A stretch of 64,000 nucleotides of DNA from Roridomyces roridus. Taxonomy: Eukaryota > Basidiomycota > Agaricomycetes > Agaricales > Mycenaceae. Position 1 is the stretch's first letter. Each line of letters begins with the position of its first letter. The stretch lies in contig JARKIF010000007.1 in NCBI GenBank assembly GCA_029378245.1, positions 496,001 through 560,000 of the forward strand, given 5' to 3'. The notes under the pieces were generated by a model. The model was not told the origin of the DNA. It saw nothing but the letters and a program-made list of their open reading frames with translations, and made no database searches. Below, one piece after another: positions 21,772-32,722 of the stretch. The position numbers and the translations under genes were made by a program.

Positions 21772-23105
21772 ATGTTGACCAGGACCATCTCGCCCGACAA
21801 CTCGGACTCGGACAGCGGCTCGGATAGCGGCCAGAGCGACGCGACACTGGAAGACTTGGAATCCAATTACGCGCCGTTACAGCGAATGCAGGCGAGATAC
21901 CTGCGCTCGGGCAACGCCAGCCCCGTTTCAGACTGCAGCTCAAACTCCTCCATCGTCTACGACATGTTGGTCTCTTTAAATGCCCATTCAGACGTTTTTG
22001 ATTCACAGACTCGTACAGCGACTTTGAGACCCTCATCGACGACCTTCTCGCGGAAAGTCCATGCCCGCTCAACGAAGATCGGAACACGGTCACCGTTGCA
22101 GCGTCCAAGGACGGCGCCAACGACTCGCTCATGATAAAGTGCCTCCACCAGTCAGCCCCCGAACTCGCCATCCTCCTCCGTCTCAACCACAGTGAGTTCC
22201 GCGACGACCCGTGGAACCCCATCCCGCACATCATATGCGCCGTCGAGCGTGACGAGCGTGTATTTCTCTGTATGCACCGTCTCGTCGAGTTCAACAACCC
22301 ACCACTCCAGACGGTGGTCCATTATATCGATTTCTTCCGCCAGGTCCTCGAGGTGCGTGTATACGCCTCTTCTCCTTCTACCAGATATCTCATTTCCTCA
22401 GCAGGGCTTGACGTTTCTCCACGAACATTCCATTGCGCGACTTTCGCGACTCGATCTTGCTGGCTACATGGTCGATCTGGGTCCGACGACGTCCGCAGCT
22501 ACAGGCTCATCCTCTGTCGAATCGTTTGACCGCACGCGCTACCCCGTCCGGTACTACTTCACCGACCTCTCTTCCGCACGCGAATACGATGATGATGAAG
22601 CGGGTGGGCGAGCAGCAGACCCAGCTTCCTTCCGCAAAGACGTCGAGGATTGTGCGGGCATGATGGAGAGTCTCTCTTCCAACGTGAGCCATGGCTCTTT
22701 CTCCCCTGCTTCCAATGTCTGATCTCGAGCCAGATCCCGTCCATCGCAGGAAAAGTGAGCGTGTTAGTCAGTGCCATGCGTACAGGCACATTCGACGCCG
22801 ACGCCGCACGGAAGTTGTTTGAAGCCCTTTGCAAAGCTCTCCCAGCCGACATATTCGACGAGCCCGTTCCGCCCATCCCGCCCAGCCCCGATTCAGACGC
22901 ATCTAGATCTACCCCGCCTACAGATGCATATGGTCCGATGAGCAGCAGCGCCTCGATGCCCATACTCAACCTTGCGAGGAAACCCAAGCCTCGATCGACG
23001 GCTCTCACACCCCGCGTTACGCCTCCGCCTCCCCCTGGTCTTGCTCGCACGAGGTCGTTGGATCGGGTCCGGCGGGCGCTTCAGGACGAGTTGGAGCGTG
23101 GTTAG
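21772..23105 (+). CDS. Degenerate protein-kinase-like protein (pseudokinase)
   Basis: ATG at 21772, about 370 residues, four introns (after VYD, VLE, SSN and in the first third). An acidic Ser/Asp-rich N-terminus is followed by LIDDLLAESPCPLNED, DSLMIKCLHQSAPELAILLRL and IPHIICAVERDERVFLCMHRL. This pattern resembles the N-lobe of a family of basidiomycete kinase-like proteins. The helix QVLEGLTFLHEHSIARLSRLDL sits where a catalytic loop would be, but HRD is replaced and no DFG or VAIK lysine is evident, so catalysis is unlikely. The C-terminus is Pro/Ser-rich with TPPPPPGLARTRSLDRVRRAL. Function unknown; pseudokinase is my best reading, not proven. Confidence 0.55.
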
Positions 23106-23289
23106 AGAGATACGAAATATAGTAATTGTAGTACTCGGAGCGAATAATTTAGTCTAGAGCTTACAGTAGCAGCACCAGAAGATGTGAATGCATAATCCAC
23201 GATTGAGTGTACCGGAATTGATTCATTCGAGCTACAGTACATAGTCGACTGCTGTTTTTACTTTATCCAATTTTTATGGTATTTTATAT

Positions 23290-23715
23290 TGGTTCTGTGC
23301 CTCGACTTTGGCTGCCAGTCGCGACTGGCGGGAGGGGAAGTGTAGGGTGTGTGTGCTGTGCGAAGGCAGCGGGCATGGCGACCTTAGAAGGCGAGGGTTT
23401 CTGCTCGACGCAGAAATGTCTTCATCATCGGGTAAAGCCTAGAGGCGGGAGAAGTAAAGGGTGTGGAGCACCGACGCGCTGGATGAGGACGAGGATAAGG
23501 AAGATGCCGAGAATTGGATCAGGAGCGGATTACGACGCCGCGGGAGGGCGGGGGACCTCGTGGGTAGGCATGCCCTTGACGGCGTCCCAGGCCTTGTAGA
23601 CTTTTCCGTATCCCCCAGAGCTAATGATGGGCGAGAAGGTGCACGGAGCCGTCGACGACGAAATGCTTCGTCAGGTCGAGAAGGAGGTCGGAAGAGGAGG
23701 AACGCCTAGGAACGC
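23290..23715 (-). pseudogene. Protein kinase relic (third copy of the BTB-linked kinase)
   Basis: The minus strand from 23715 reads SSSSDLLLDLTKHFVVDGSVHLL, then after a frame break GGYGKVYKAWD and KGMPTHEVP. This matches the start of the kinases at 29137 and 57165. Most of the catalytic domain is gone. The downstream part retains scraps of the tail (CSTPFTSPAS) and of the final DWQPKS segment. It is a clear internally deleted copy. It lies head to head with the BTB gene at 24071, as the intact kinases do with BTB sequences. Confidence 0.7.
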
Positions 23716-24070
23716 ATTGTGGTGGAATGATGGAAATGCTAGTCTTGAAGTCGTGAAGGGTCGTTGTGCGTCGTAAGGAGAGATGTGTTGAGTAGCCGAT
23801 GATAGTGGTGATAGTGGTATAGTCTGAGTCCGGGGCGTCTCAAATGCTTGAGAGTGCGACAGGGGAATTTTTGTCAAGGCGAGAAAGGGTCATGACGAGG
23901 GTGAGACATGGATTCAGTGTGTGTAGGTAGATTTCATCGAGGTAGCGGTAGACTGTCCAGTGGGTGGTCGCCAGGGAAGGCGGTAGCGGATTCGTGGTGG
24001 TTATTGTCCAAGCCGCTGATCACTTTGATCCCTGCCTTCTTTTCGTCAACGCTCGCACCGTCAAACAAAG
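23716..24070. promoter_or_regulatory. Divergent promoter between the kinase relic and BTB-A
   Basis: Contains the block GGGGCGTCTCAAATGCTTGA, a GAGACAGGGRATTT-like segment and GAGAAAGGGTCATGA (about 23832-23895), followed by GTGGTCGCCAGGGAAGGC. The same blocks, in order, occur at about 29255-29420 and 33975-34110, and in shorter form at 37095-37150. It is therefore a duplicated regulatory region, not random intergenic sequence. Specific factor sites are not assigned. Confidence 0.55.
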
Positions 24071-25158
24071 ATGGCAGACGAACCACCTCCTGCCAAGCGA
24101 CAGAGACAGTCCTCGCCCACGGAAGACACAACCCCGAGTCGCTCCCACATCTGGAAGCCTTTCGGCGACATCGTCCTGCAAGCCGAAGCGACCCAATTTC
24201 GTGTCAATCGGGACGTTCTTGCCACCCAATCCCCTGTGTTCGCAGACATGTTTTCGGTCCCCCAGCCTCCGGGCGAGCCGCTAGTAGATGGCTGTCCACT
24301 CGTGCTGCTTTCTGGCGATACAACCAAAGGCTGGGAGCTGCTTCTTGGCTTCCTCTATGGTAATCCGTAAGAGATAGCATTTCCAGACCCCCCAGATTTC
24401 CAATCCCTCACTTAGATTTGAAGTCGAAGAATGCCTTCCCTTCGACGTGATAGCGGCAATGCTCAGGTTGGGCCGGAAGTATGGCATTTGTACTGCCGAG
24501 GCCAGCGCCATCCGACGTATTCATTGGGAGTTTCCTACCACTTTGAAGACCTGGTCCGCGCATGCGCGATTCAAGAAGATACAAAAGGCCGACGGGATGC
24601 TGTTTGACCTTTTGAATCTGGTTCATGAGTTTGGAATAAATACTACCATTCCAGCGCTAGCATTGGCATGCCTGCACGACCAAACACTCGTCAGTTCCAT
24701 TTTTTTTACTCATTATGCTCGGGTTTTTACAGAACAACTGGCACAGGAGAAAATCCTCAACGGGGTTCCGCGCTTCGATGGCTCCCGTGTCACCCTAGCT
24801 CCAAACATCGCGCGGTCTTTGATTATCGGTTTTCAACGCGTCCTCGCCTTCCAGAACAAAACCTACGCCTGGTTGGACAATGACGATGTAATCCCTGCTG
24901 GATCGTGTAAGCAGAGGTCCAAATGCACCAAGGGGCGCCATGCGCTGCGTGGCTGGTTGGCTTGGGATGAGGCAAGGGATATGCCGTATTTTTTTGGGCT
25001 CATTCACTGGGATCCAGCTTGGTGGGACGACGTTGGGATCTGCGATGCATGAAGCCGGCAAGGGAGCTTATGCAACTAGTCGCATCAAAACTTGGGACGC
25101 CCTACCAGGTTTCTTCGGTCTCCCCCCATGGGCGGAGTTGAAGGATGTCGATGGATGA
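24071..25158 (+). CDS. BTB/POZ-domain protein A, late frameshift
   Basis: Three exons: 24071-24366, 24416-24689, 24747 onward. N-terminus MADEPPPAKRQRQ (possible nuclear signal), then the BTB/POZ fold (RSHIWKPFGDIVLQAEATQF, SPVFADMFSVPQPP, GWELLLGFLY). Exon 2 has AAMLRLGRKYGICTAEASAI. Exon 3 has LDNDDVIPAGSC-x5-C. BTB domains dimerize and often bind CUL3 as ubiquitin-ligase adaptors; that role is inferred. The frame stops at 25050-25052 in CDA, but the +1 frame continues the family ending (TWDALPGFFGLPPWAELKDV) to 25158. So one base is probably lost or gained near 25048. If the short form is real it lacks the second Cys pair and the FFGL end. Confidence 0.8.
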
Positions 25159-26066
25159 TTTGCGTGCGTTAACTCATTTTCTCTCCAATACTCCTGGCAG
25201 CCTATGGCTAACAGGGCTTCTAGATGATTTTGCACCCGCGAATTCGATTTCAGGTCTCGGATTATAGTCGTAGCTACATACTAAATCACAGCGCGGTTTC
25301 AGGCAGACAACAAACGAGTGAAGTACAACAAACCAATCAAACTGCATTTCTGGCGAAAGCCGGGAGTTGGCCTGGGACAGACGACAGGACAACCCTCACA
25401 TCCTCGACACCCGCGAGTTGTTTTTCCCCATGACCCACAAAGACTTCACCCAGTCCACCCGTGGCAGAGGCACCGGGGTTTGCAGGATTAAAGTACGCTT
25501 CCGCCGTAGTGAGCTCTCACTGTCGCAAGATGGTGAACAAGGCTACAAGGGTGTCTGGGATGAGCAACCAGAAAGTCGTCGCTGAGCGTGTGGCCAGCCG
25601 TAAGTCTGCACGTTCTCCAAGTCAAACGTGCGGGTGGTGGGCGTCGTCATGTTGGTGAGAATGCCTGTATCGTCCAGCAAGAAGGCGCTGTTTTGTGCCG
25701 ATGCGCAGGCGCGTAGAACCTGTGATTCACAGTTTGACTAGATGAGGGAAAGAGCAAGTTCGGACGGAACCGCTGTGCTCGGCAGCTCCACGAACTTATT
25801 CCTCGTGCAAGGCCTTAGTGAGAGGGACTTTTAAAGACCCCCGGCGGTACCGACACAGAAAGTAACTTATCGTTTTGGCCTGGGACGCGTTAACCAGCAT
25901 GTACAGCTGGTCTCCCATGAAATTAGATCGCGTGAAATAGTAGCGAATTCAATCCAGAGTCAGCAGAAAGACGAGGGCGGATTCGTGGTGGTGGTCACCG
26001 TGGCGTTCATTATACAAGTTATTGATCACTTTGATGGCTGCTTTCTTTTTCTGAACGTCGACCCAG
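25159..26066. other. Intergenic with a possible gene relic on the minus strand
   Basis: No complete gene. On the minus strand between about 25740 and 25400 the reading RACASAQNSAFLLDDTGIL and then a hydrophobic stretch WLLIPDTLVALFTILRQ look like coding fragments of a membrane protein I cannot identify. Stops and frame changes interrupt them. The last 150 bases are the BTB-B leader, similar to the leader of BTB-A (GTTATTGATCACTTTGATGG against GCCGCTGATCACTTTGATCC). Confidence 0.35.
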
Positions 26067-27300
26067 ATGTCAGATACAACACCTCCTGCAAAGCGACAAA
26101 GACGGTCCTCAGCCACAGAAGACACCACCCCAATCCGCTCCCACATCTGGAAGCCGTTTGGCGACATCGTCCTGCAATCCGAATACACTCAATTTCGTGT
26201 CAGTCGCGACATACTCGCCAACCAATCACCTGTCTTTGCGGACATGTTTACCGTCCCGCAGCCTCCAAATGAGCCGCAAGTAGATGGATGTCCGCTCGTG
26301 TTGCTTTCTGGCGACATTCCCAAAGACTGGGATCTACTCTTGGAACTGCTCTACAGCGGACGGTAAATCGACCCTTCCATGCCTTTGCCAATCCTCTCAT
26401 CGTATTTTACTTAGATTCGTCACGGTCGATGACGATGTACTAAGCACCAGACAATTAAGTGCTGCCCTGCGACTGGGCCGTAAATACCGGTTCGACAAGG
26501 CCTTCCGTGACGCCGTAGGACGTTTTCATTCAGAGTTCCCCACCGACCTGGATCAGTGGTACAAATCCAGGGGCAAGTTGAACACAATACGAGCCGTTAC
26601 TTTCCCGTACAGCATCACACTATGGGGGCTCCTCATCGAAGCCCATATGTTTGGAATCACGAAAAGCATACCTGCGATTGCCTTGGAATGTTTATGTGTG
26701 GACTCGATGGTAAGTACTAGTTGTTTGAATCGCACAATGCCTCGAGATTATCCAATATTATCATAGGAGACAGTCATTGCAGGGATTGAACGCCTTGACA
26801 AGTCCCGAATCATTCTACCCCCTGCTCTCAGGGACATGCTGGTCGTTGGTTTTGCCCGAATTCTGCAGTTCCAAGTCAACAAATACTCTTGGCTCCACGA
26901 CACCTCAGTGATCCCTTCTCGATTGTGTGTACGGAAGGCGGCATGCATTCGTGCTCGCCACAACCTGTATCATCGTTTAAGCCGCTGTGAGCATGCAAAC
27001 GCGTACGGTAAACACGACGTGCGGATATTCGCGTTCGACGTCTGGGAGCCCGATCCCGTTGGCGAACCTGAGTTCTGCGACAAATGTGCAAAGGCTGTGG
27101 AACAAGCATTTGATGCTAGTCGAAGGGAAGCATGGGAATGCCTGCCGGGGTTCTTTGGACTTGCGGGATGGGATAAATTGAAAGACGGTTCGTGTATCAT
27201 GCGTTGCCAGACTGACTCTTCACTCACCCGCCTCAGCCTGCGAATGAGTTGCCCTGTGTCCATGCCTATGCAGATGCCACTTGGGCAGAATTTTAAATAG
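26067..27300 (+). CDS. BTB/POZ-domain protein B
   Basis: Three-exon BTB family member. MSDTTPPAKRQRRSSATEDT leads into HIWKPFGDIVLQSEYTQF and SPVFADMFTVPQPPNEPQ. Exon 2 is more divergent than in paralogues (LSAALRLGRKYRFDKAFRDAV), and the middle helix pair lacks the usual KIEEYEG. Exon 3 keeps the C-x5-C (LCVRKAAC), C-x2-C (FCDKC) and ending LPGFFGLAGWDKLKD. Introns: after SGR (GTAAATCG...TTAG) and after DSM (GTAAGTAC...CATAG). After LKD the open frame runs to 27300; an alternative last intron (GTTCGTG...CCTCAG) would give a short end at 27247. Likely an adaptor; target unknown. Confidence 0.8.
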
Positions 27301-27812
27301 TGAAGGCCACGGGTTTTTGATCGATGGGATCAAAACATCTTGATCGCTGTTTCTGACAGCGACAAACAAATATTGTGTCCCCAAGATGCTCTAGAAGGAA
27401 GGTAGGAGGTATTGGTTACAACTGGAGCCAAGTCAAGCAACAATCGGCCGAGTTGGTGGTGACCAATGATCACGGGTATAATTTTCTTTCGAATCTGACC
27501 CGTGGACGGGTAAAACACGATGTCGTCCCGGGAGAACGTGATTTGTCCGAGACCTGTCCGTAGTACCATCTAGGTTTGTTGCTCAAGGTCAACCCAATAT
27601 CAATGCTCATGTCTGAACAACAGGTTTCCCTTCCAGTGTTCCCATGTGCAGCACTACGAGGTGAATCTTAAAATACCCGTGAATACCCGCGGGTTACCCG
27701 TGGCGTTCACTAGGCAGAAATCACAAAATGTATAACAATATTATTCATTTTTGCTCGACACTCGCGTATGAGCTACATTTATCCGATTTTTTTCTGGGTA
27801 TTTCTATTGTTT
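27301..27812. other. Intergenic, convergent gene ends
   Basis: About 510 bases between the 3-prime ends of BTB-B and kinase 1. It contains a short direct repeat around 27670-27710 (ATACCCGTGAATACCCGCGGGTTACCCG, that is, repeated TACCCG units). No gene seen. Confidence 0.5.
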
Positions 27813-29137
27813 CTAATCCCTGACTTTGGTTGCCATACGAAATTGGCGGCAAGTCGGGAGCTTGGGGCGTCCCTTCTGCGCGGTGGCCACGGGTACGGCG
27901 ACCTTTGTGATCGGCGCCAAAGGTTTCTGCTCGGCGATGATGCACGAGAGACCCTCCTCGGGCAACGAGGCGGGAGAGGTAGGGGGCGTGGAACACGTCG
28001 TGGGGATGGACGGATCCGAGCTCGAGGTGGATGAGGATGAGGAAGATGAGGAAGATGAGAACTGCATGTGAGGCACATTGCGACGCCGAGGGATCATGGG
28101 CAGGGCGGCGGGGCGCGGAGCCGCCTGGGACAGCTCGGCTTCCACTTCCGAGTTCGTTGCAGACGCAACAGCCCACTCCCCCGTCGACGAGACTTCCGGC
28201 GACAGTGGAGGTGCACTGGCGCGAGGCGCCTCCGTGAAGAGCTCAATGGCGTTGATGGCATCGCGGAATTGCTGGAGAGTGGGGCGCTCGAGAGGGTCCG
28301 GGTGGAAACACCGTTCCAGCAGATTGAAAGTGGGCCGGGTGATGGAGAGCTCGTCCAACAGATACCAGGGGTCGTTGCAGAACACGGCGAACCCAGCATC
28401 AGAGGGCTCAGCGGACTGCCACGGCTTCCGTTCACAGATCATAATGGTGAACAGGACGCTAAGCGCCCACAAGTCCGAGTGCCGGGGGGAGTACGAGTCC
28501 TTCGTCGGGTTGAGGGATTCTGTGTAATGGATAAGGAGAGAACGAGACAGGGGTAAGAGTACCCACCTGGACTCATGTAAAGGCGTGTACCGCACCCGAG
28601 CTGCTCGGAGACGTCATCCCGAGTAGCAAGACCAAAGTCCGCAAGGCGGATATGGGAACCAGAGGCATCGCAAAGGATATTCTGCGGCTTGATATCACGA
28701 TGAAAGACGCCACACTGGTGCATGCGCTCGACAGCGTCGATGAGCTCGCCGAATGTCCCCTTGATGAGGCCGGGGTTGTTGTGGAAGACCCGACGCTGGC
28801 TTATTGCAGCAAAGAGGTCCCCATCGGCAGCGAGTTCGAGGACGACAAAGAGCAAGTCGTCCTCTGCAAAGTAACGAATGAGGGTGACGACGCCTGGTTT
28901 CCCATTGAGCAACTGGTGCAGCTCCAGCTCGCTCGCTTGGGCGCGGGCGGCCCGGGAGCCGGGCTCGTAGGTAGGCATGACCTTGACGGCGACATGCTCT
29001 TTGGTGTCGTCGTCCCAGGCCTTATAGACTTTTCCGTACCCCCCGGAGCCAATGATGGAAAGGAGTTGGATGGAACCGTCGTCGACGAAGTGCTTTGTCA
29101 GGTCGGGAAGGAGGTCGGATGCGGAGGAGGAAGGCAT
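27813..29137 (-). CDS. Ser/Thr protein kinase 1 (BTB-linked family)
   Basis: Two exons, ATG at 29137. Full kinase domain: Gly loop IGSGGYGKVY, VAIK-type lysine in HVAVKVMPTYE, FVVLELAADGDLF hinge, catalytic loop VFHRDIKPQNILC, ADFGLATR, and an SPE-type activation-loop end formed across the intron (YMSPG/ESLN), then HSDLWALSVLF. All catalytic residues are present, so it should be active. The C-terminal tail of about 130 residues is low complexity with a serine run and acidic parts, ending LPTCRQFRMATK, a motif shared with the kinase at 57165 (LPTCCQFILAK). No close family name is claimed. It is head to head with a BTB fragment at 29510 and followed upstream by a decayed phosphatase. Confidence 0.88.
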
Positions 29138-29509
29138 TGTGGTGGTGGAATGATGGTAGATGTGAAGTCGTGGAGAATCGTGGATGGTCGTAATGAGAGA
29201 TGTCTTGAATGGTAGAGATAGTCGTGGTTAGAGATAGAGAATGGTTTGAATCCGGGGGGCGTCTTAAATACTTGAAAGTGAGACAGGGATTTTCTCTCAA
29301 GTCGAGAGGGGGTGCTGATCGGGGTGAGACATGGCTAGAGTCCCCGGAGGTATAGTTTTCTTCGTGGCCGACGGTCCAGAGGCACATTTTTCTAGGGGGT
29401 AGGTCACCAGGGAAGGCAGCGGGCTCGTGGTGGTGGTCGCTGTGCAAGTCGTTGATTATTTTGATGGCTGCTGCTTTCCTCACGATCGCACCGTCGACTG
29501 TTAGTCGAC
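29138..29509. promoter_or_regulatory. Divergent promoter between kinase 1 and a BTB fragment
   Basis: Carries the shared blocks seen at 23830 and 33980: GGGGGGCGTCTTAAATACTTG, AAAGTGAGACAGGGATTTTC, TCTCAAGTCGAGAGGGGGTG, GGGGTGAGACATGG and GGTCACCAGGGAAGGCAGCG. Similarity continues to GTTGATTATTTTGATGGCTGC just before the BTB fragment, as at 26010-26040. Confidence 0.55.
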
Positions 29510-29620
29510 CAAGATGTTCCCGTCCCTCAGCCTCCGAATGAGCCGCAAGTCGATGACTGTCCACTCGTGCTGCTTTTTGGCGATAAGGCCAAAGACTGGG
29601 AATGTGTTTATTTATAAGGG
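29510..29620 (+). pseudogene. BTB exon-1 fragment
   Basis: Reading VPQPPNEPQVDDCPLVLLFGD followed by KAKDWE matches the second half of the BTB domain of its neighbours, without a start codon, exon 2 or exon 3. It is the remains of the BTB gene expected head to head with kinase 1. Confidence 0.75.
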
Positions 29621-29714
29621 ATGCTTGTGGGATTTCAAAGACTGACATTCCGATAAGGTCATTGCAATATTGTACGAGTATGAGAGACCAGTTCTGCCCA
29701 CTTCCGGTGTCAGC

Positions 29715-30961
29715 TCAAACCGCGTCGACGGGAACAACGGCGACCGTCACGTCGTCGCGACGAGAAGCCTTCGTCACCAAGGTCTCCATGTCGCGTTCCC
29801 CTATCAGCGACTCCCAAATGACCTCCACCGCCATGTTAATGGCGCGGGGATCCTTCCGTCCGACGGCGGCAGCAATCCTGGCCATGGACAATGGGACCAG
29901 CGGCTTCCCACAGGCACGGCTCACGAGATGATCCAGGCCATCCGACGCTAGGACAAGGAAGGATCGACGGGCACCGACGGGCGGTCTGACATGGAAGACG
30001 TCGGGCATGTGCGACATGTATGGAGGTGTTTTGTTGACGGCCAAATGCCCGAAAAGGTGCTGGACAGGGCTGGGACCGTAATTGTCAGCAAGGGGCTGTA
30101 CGAGGTCGTTGGGAAGCTTGAAATGAAGGTCTCCGATGGCTAGCAGGGGCGGTAAGTGGCGAAACCTGTTCTGGCGCGAGGTGCATGCACGAACCTCGAG
30201 TCAAGTTCGCACCGCGCAGCGTAAGAAGGCGGCCGTCCGCAGAGATACACTCTGGTTCCCCCGGGTGCTCGCTACGAACGCGCTCTGCCTCGCTGGAGTT
30301 CGAGGGACTGTGGTGGGGTGCCAGGTCTTTGGTTTCCCAGCCTAATTCCGTGCTCCAACAGAGAACTGCAGGTGCAATGAGTGTTTGGCTGAGGGACGGA
30401 AGACAAGGATAACGCACAGGAATCGCAATCGCCGACGTTGGCAACGTGAACGCCGTCAACCAGCGCAACACAAACCGTCGTACCGTTGACGGCCCGCAGA
30501 AGCCGACACGAGGTTGGCCTGTGGCGTCCAGTAGCGTGTCGGTGACACAGTCGAGGAGGTCGTTCTTTATGCGCTCCTCCAACGTGATGATGGACCGGGA
30601 AAGCGAGGCAGCCACTTGGTCGTTCCCTGGCTACTCCGGAGCGCACGCATCAAGCTCCAGAATGAGCTCCCCCTCGACCAGGCCCGGCAGCTGCTCGAAC
30701 GTGAAATCGACAGTGGCATCTTGATAGCCATGGCCTAGGGAGGATGAAAGCGGCCTGGGTGAGACGCAGCATACCGTCGAGGACAATCGCCAATTTCCAC
30801 GATCCGCCCTTGAGCTCGAGGACTTTGCCGAGGTACCGATCCTGGTTGGGGAGCGGACCCTGGGGGTAGGTGCCTTGGAGCGACGCAAAGTGCATGCCAC
30901 CAAAGCTCTGCGAGTCGGCCTCAAAGAGAGCGCGCACGTTGGGGGGCTCGCTGACGAACAT
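29715..30961 (-). pseudogene. Decayed PP2C-type protein phosphatase
   Basis: Starts MFVSEPPNVRALFEADSQSF at 30961. PP2C features are recognisable: FGGMHFASLQG, SWKLAIVLDG joined over an intron to HGYQDATVDF (the D-G-H-G metal motif), GTTVCVALVDGVHVANVGDCDS, LAPHHSPSNSSEAERVRSEHPG, AIGDLHFKLPND, RRSFLVLASDGLDHLVS and RRDDVTVAVV. The reading is broken by a TAG right after LDACAPE (near 30637), a one-base shift near 30487 and another at a C run near 30157. Three separate lesions favour a true pseudogene over sequencing error. When intact it would have been a Mg/Mn-dependent Ser/Thr phosphatase of the pyruvate dehydrogenase phosphatase-like group. It lies next to kinase 1. Confidence 0.75.
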
Positions 30962-31229
30962 GGTACATAGTACGTGGCAAGGTGAATGAAGGCTTGTGGG
31001 CTAAAGGAGCCTGCGAGTGTGAGCACAAAGTGAGGATCGAGAAACCGTGTAAATCACTTTTTGATCGAAGATCGAACCACCGAACCACAACCTTGCACCT
31101 GTACCACATTCACGCTCAACGGCCTCCCTGCAGCATCCACCGCGTCTCTTACATCCAGCTCTTGACGTCCTCTATAATTACCTGCATTCGCCACTTGGAG
31201 CTCCAATTCTTCTCCCAGACAAGTCGAAT

Positions 31230-31850
31230 AATGCCTTCGTTTCAACTTTCGACCAACTTTCGACGTGATAGCGGCTGGGAATGCAGTATGCCATTTCTTC
31301 TGCCATCCGACGCATTCATTGGGGGTTTCCTACCACTTTGGAGGACTGGGACGACAACGAACAGTTCACGAAGATAGAGCAAAGCCCCGGGGTCTTGTTC
31401 GACCTCTTGAGGTTGGCATATGAGTTCGGAATTCGTACGAGCATTCCAGCGATAGCATACGCGTGCCTGCGCGACCAATCACTCGTAAGCAGCAATTCCA
31501 TGCACCCGATGTATTCACAAGGGCCGGCACAGGAGAACATCTTCAATGGGGTCAAGCGTAACGATGGTTCCCGCGTTGTCCTCCCTGCCAAGCTCTTACG
31601 GACTCTGACCGTCGGCTTCGAACGAATAATCAAATGCCAACACAAAACATATTCGTGGTTGAATACAATCGTAGCATCCCATCCGTCTCGTGCGACGACG
31701 AGGACGATTGTGCCAGTGAACGTGACAGTTTGCGTCGCTCTATAATTTGGAATGAGCACACCACCAATACTGCCGATTGTTTTGCCAAACATGGCAACCC
31801 TGCCGTCCTTCTTTGGACTTGCGGCGTGGACAGAGAAGGATGTACAGTGA
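31230..31850 (+). pseudogene. BTB-family pseudogene E (exon 1 and part of exon 2 missing)
   Basis: Begins inside exon 2 (SSAIRRIHWGFPTTLEDWDDN), keeps KIEQSPGVLFDLLRLAYEF and the intron before ENIFNGVKRNDGSRVVL. The frame is lost after TYSWLN; another frame supplies IPSVSCDDEDDC and TADCF. The C-x2-C region is deleted and the family ending LPSFFGLAAWTEKDVQ terminates at 31850. No BTB domain remains. Confidence 0.8.
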
Positions 31851-31935
31851 CTTTGCTGGGTAATCTTTCTGGTACTCTCACAACATGTACTTGGCGTTTA
31901 TTTCTCTTCCTCTACGCCCACTCCGATGTCACGGT

Positions 31936-32116
31936 CAGACAGATCTCCTGCAAAGAGACACAGAACGAAGCAGCATTCGAGCGAAGAGCCCAAGGTCACT
32001 CGGGCCTTTCGGCGGTATCCGCGCGAGCCACAAGCCAATAGCTTCCCACTCGTCCTTCTTCTCCGATGATACCTTCAAGGACTGGGAACTGTTTCCCGGG
32101 GTCCTCTATAAGTTAT
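31936..32116 (+). pseudogene. BTB exon-1 fragment joined to a pectinesterase stub
   Basis: MSRSDRSPAKRHRTKQHSSE resembles the Lys/Arg N-terminus of the BTB proteins. After loss of the BTB core another frame gives SDDTFKDWELFPGVLYKLF, the exon-1 end. At about 32116 the sequence switches abruptly to the inverted 5-prime end of the pectinesterase gene. Confidence 0.7.
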
Positions 32117-32167
32117 TTGCGAGATGAGGGTGAACAGAAGGACAACGAGAAGGGATTTGGACGCCAT
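32117..32167 (-). pseudogene. Pectinesterase 5-prime stub (first 17 codons)
   Basis: Minus-strand reading from the ATG at 32167 (MASKSLLVVLLFTLISQ) matches the signal peptide of the pectinesterase at 15718 nearly base for base, and the preceding 100 bases match its leader. The rest of the gene is absent. It marks the breakpoint of the inverted SDR block duplication. Confidence 0.88.
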
Positions 32168-32722
32168 GGCACTGAAGAAAGAGGGTTGCAAGCGGCCGCT
32201 TTTGAGGATGTTGGATATATGGCGGAAAAACACTGGAAAGGTGACTGATCACGATGTTGGTCATTGGTTTGGGCCGGCAGCGAATGCGGGGCGGGGTTTT
32301 TCCAGCTGATTCCTGCGCGGGTGCAGGTGCAAGGAAGTCGAACCTCGAGTTCATGAAAATTGATCTGACTCGGCATCACGGCATGTTCAAAAATCGCAGT
32401 TCCTACAACGAAATATGCTTACCCGCATGCTCAGTTTCAAGTCGAACGTGGCGACATGCATTTCTGACAAGATTTCTTCTTTGTATTTCCAAGAAGTGTA
32501 GTGGAAAAAATTGGATACCATTTTCAACATGCCGTCGACATGCCGCGTAGGATCAATGTGTCGAACTCATTTCAAGGCGGGAGTCAGGAGCGGGGCTCCG
32601 CACTCTGAACGAAATCGAGGTACACAGGTTCCCATTGTGCGGTGGTCCGACTCTCCTTTCTCACATCTCGAACGAATGGCATATAAAAATGCTGCTTCGA
32701 AATCCCACTCAGCCCTTACAGA
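32168..32722. repeat. Inverted copy of the pectinesterase/SDR-1 intergenic region
   Basis: Homologous to 14992-15717 read in the opposite direction, but with only one copy of the roughly 191-bp unit instead of two. It leads into the SDR-2 promoter with ATATAAAAA at 32681-32689. Confidence 0.8.
32681..32689 (+). promoter_or_regulatory. TATA box of SDR-2
   Basis: ATATAAAAA about 34 bases before the SDR-2 ATG, at the position equivalent to the SDR-1 TATA box. Confidence 0.6.

Noticed and set aside
28068..28556. Long plus-strand frames opposite kinase 1
   Set aside because: They are antisense to the kinase tail and C-lobe, whose motifs are unambiguous on the minus strand.
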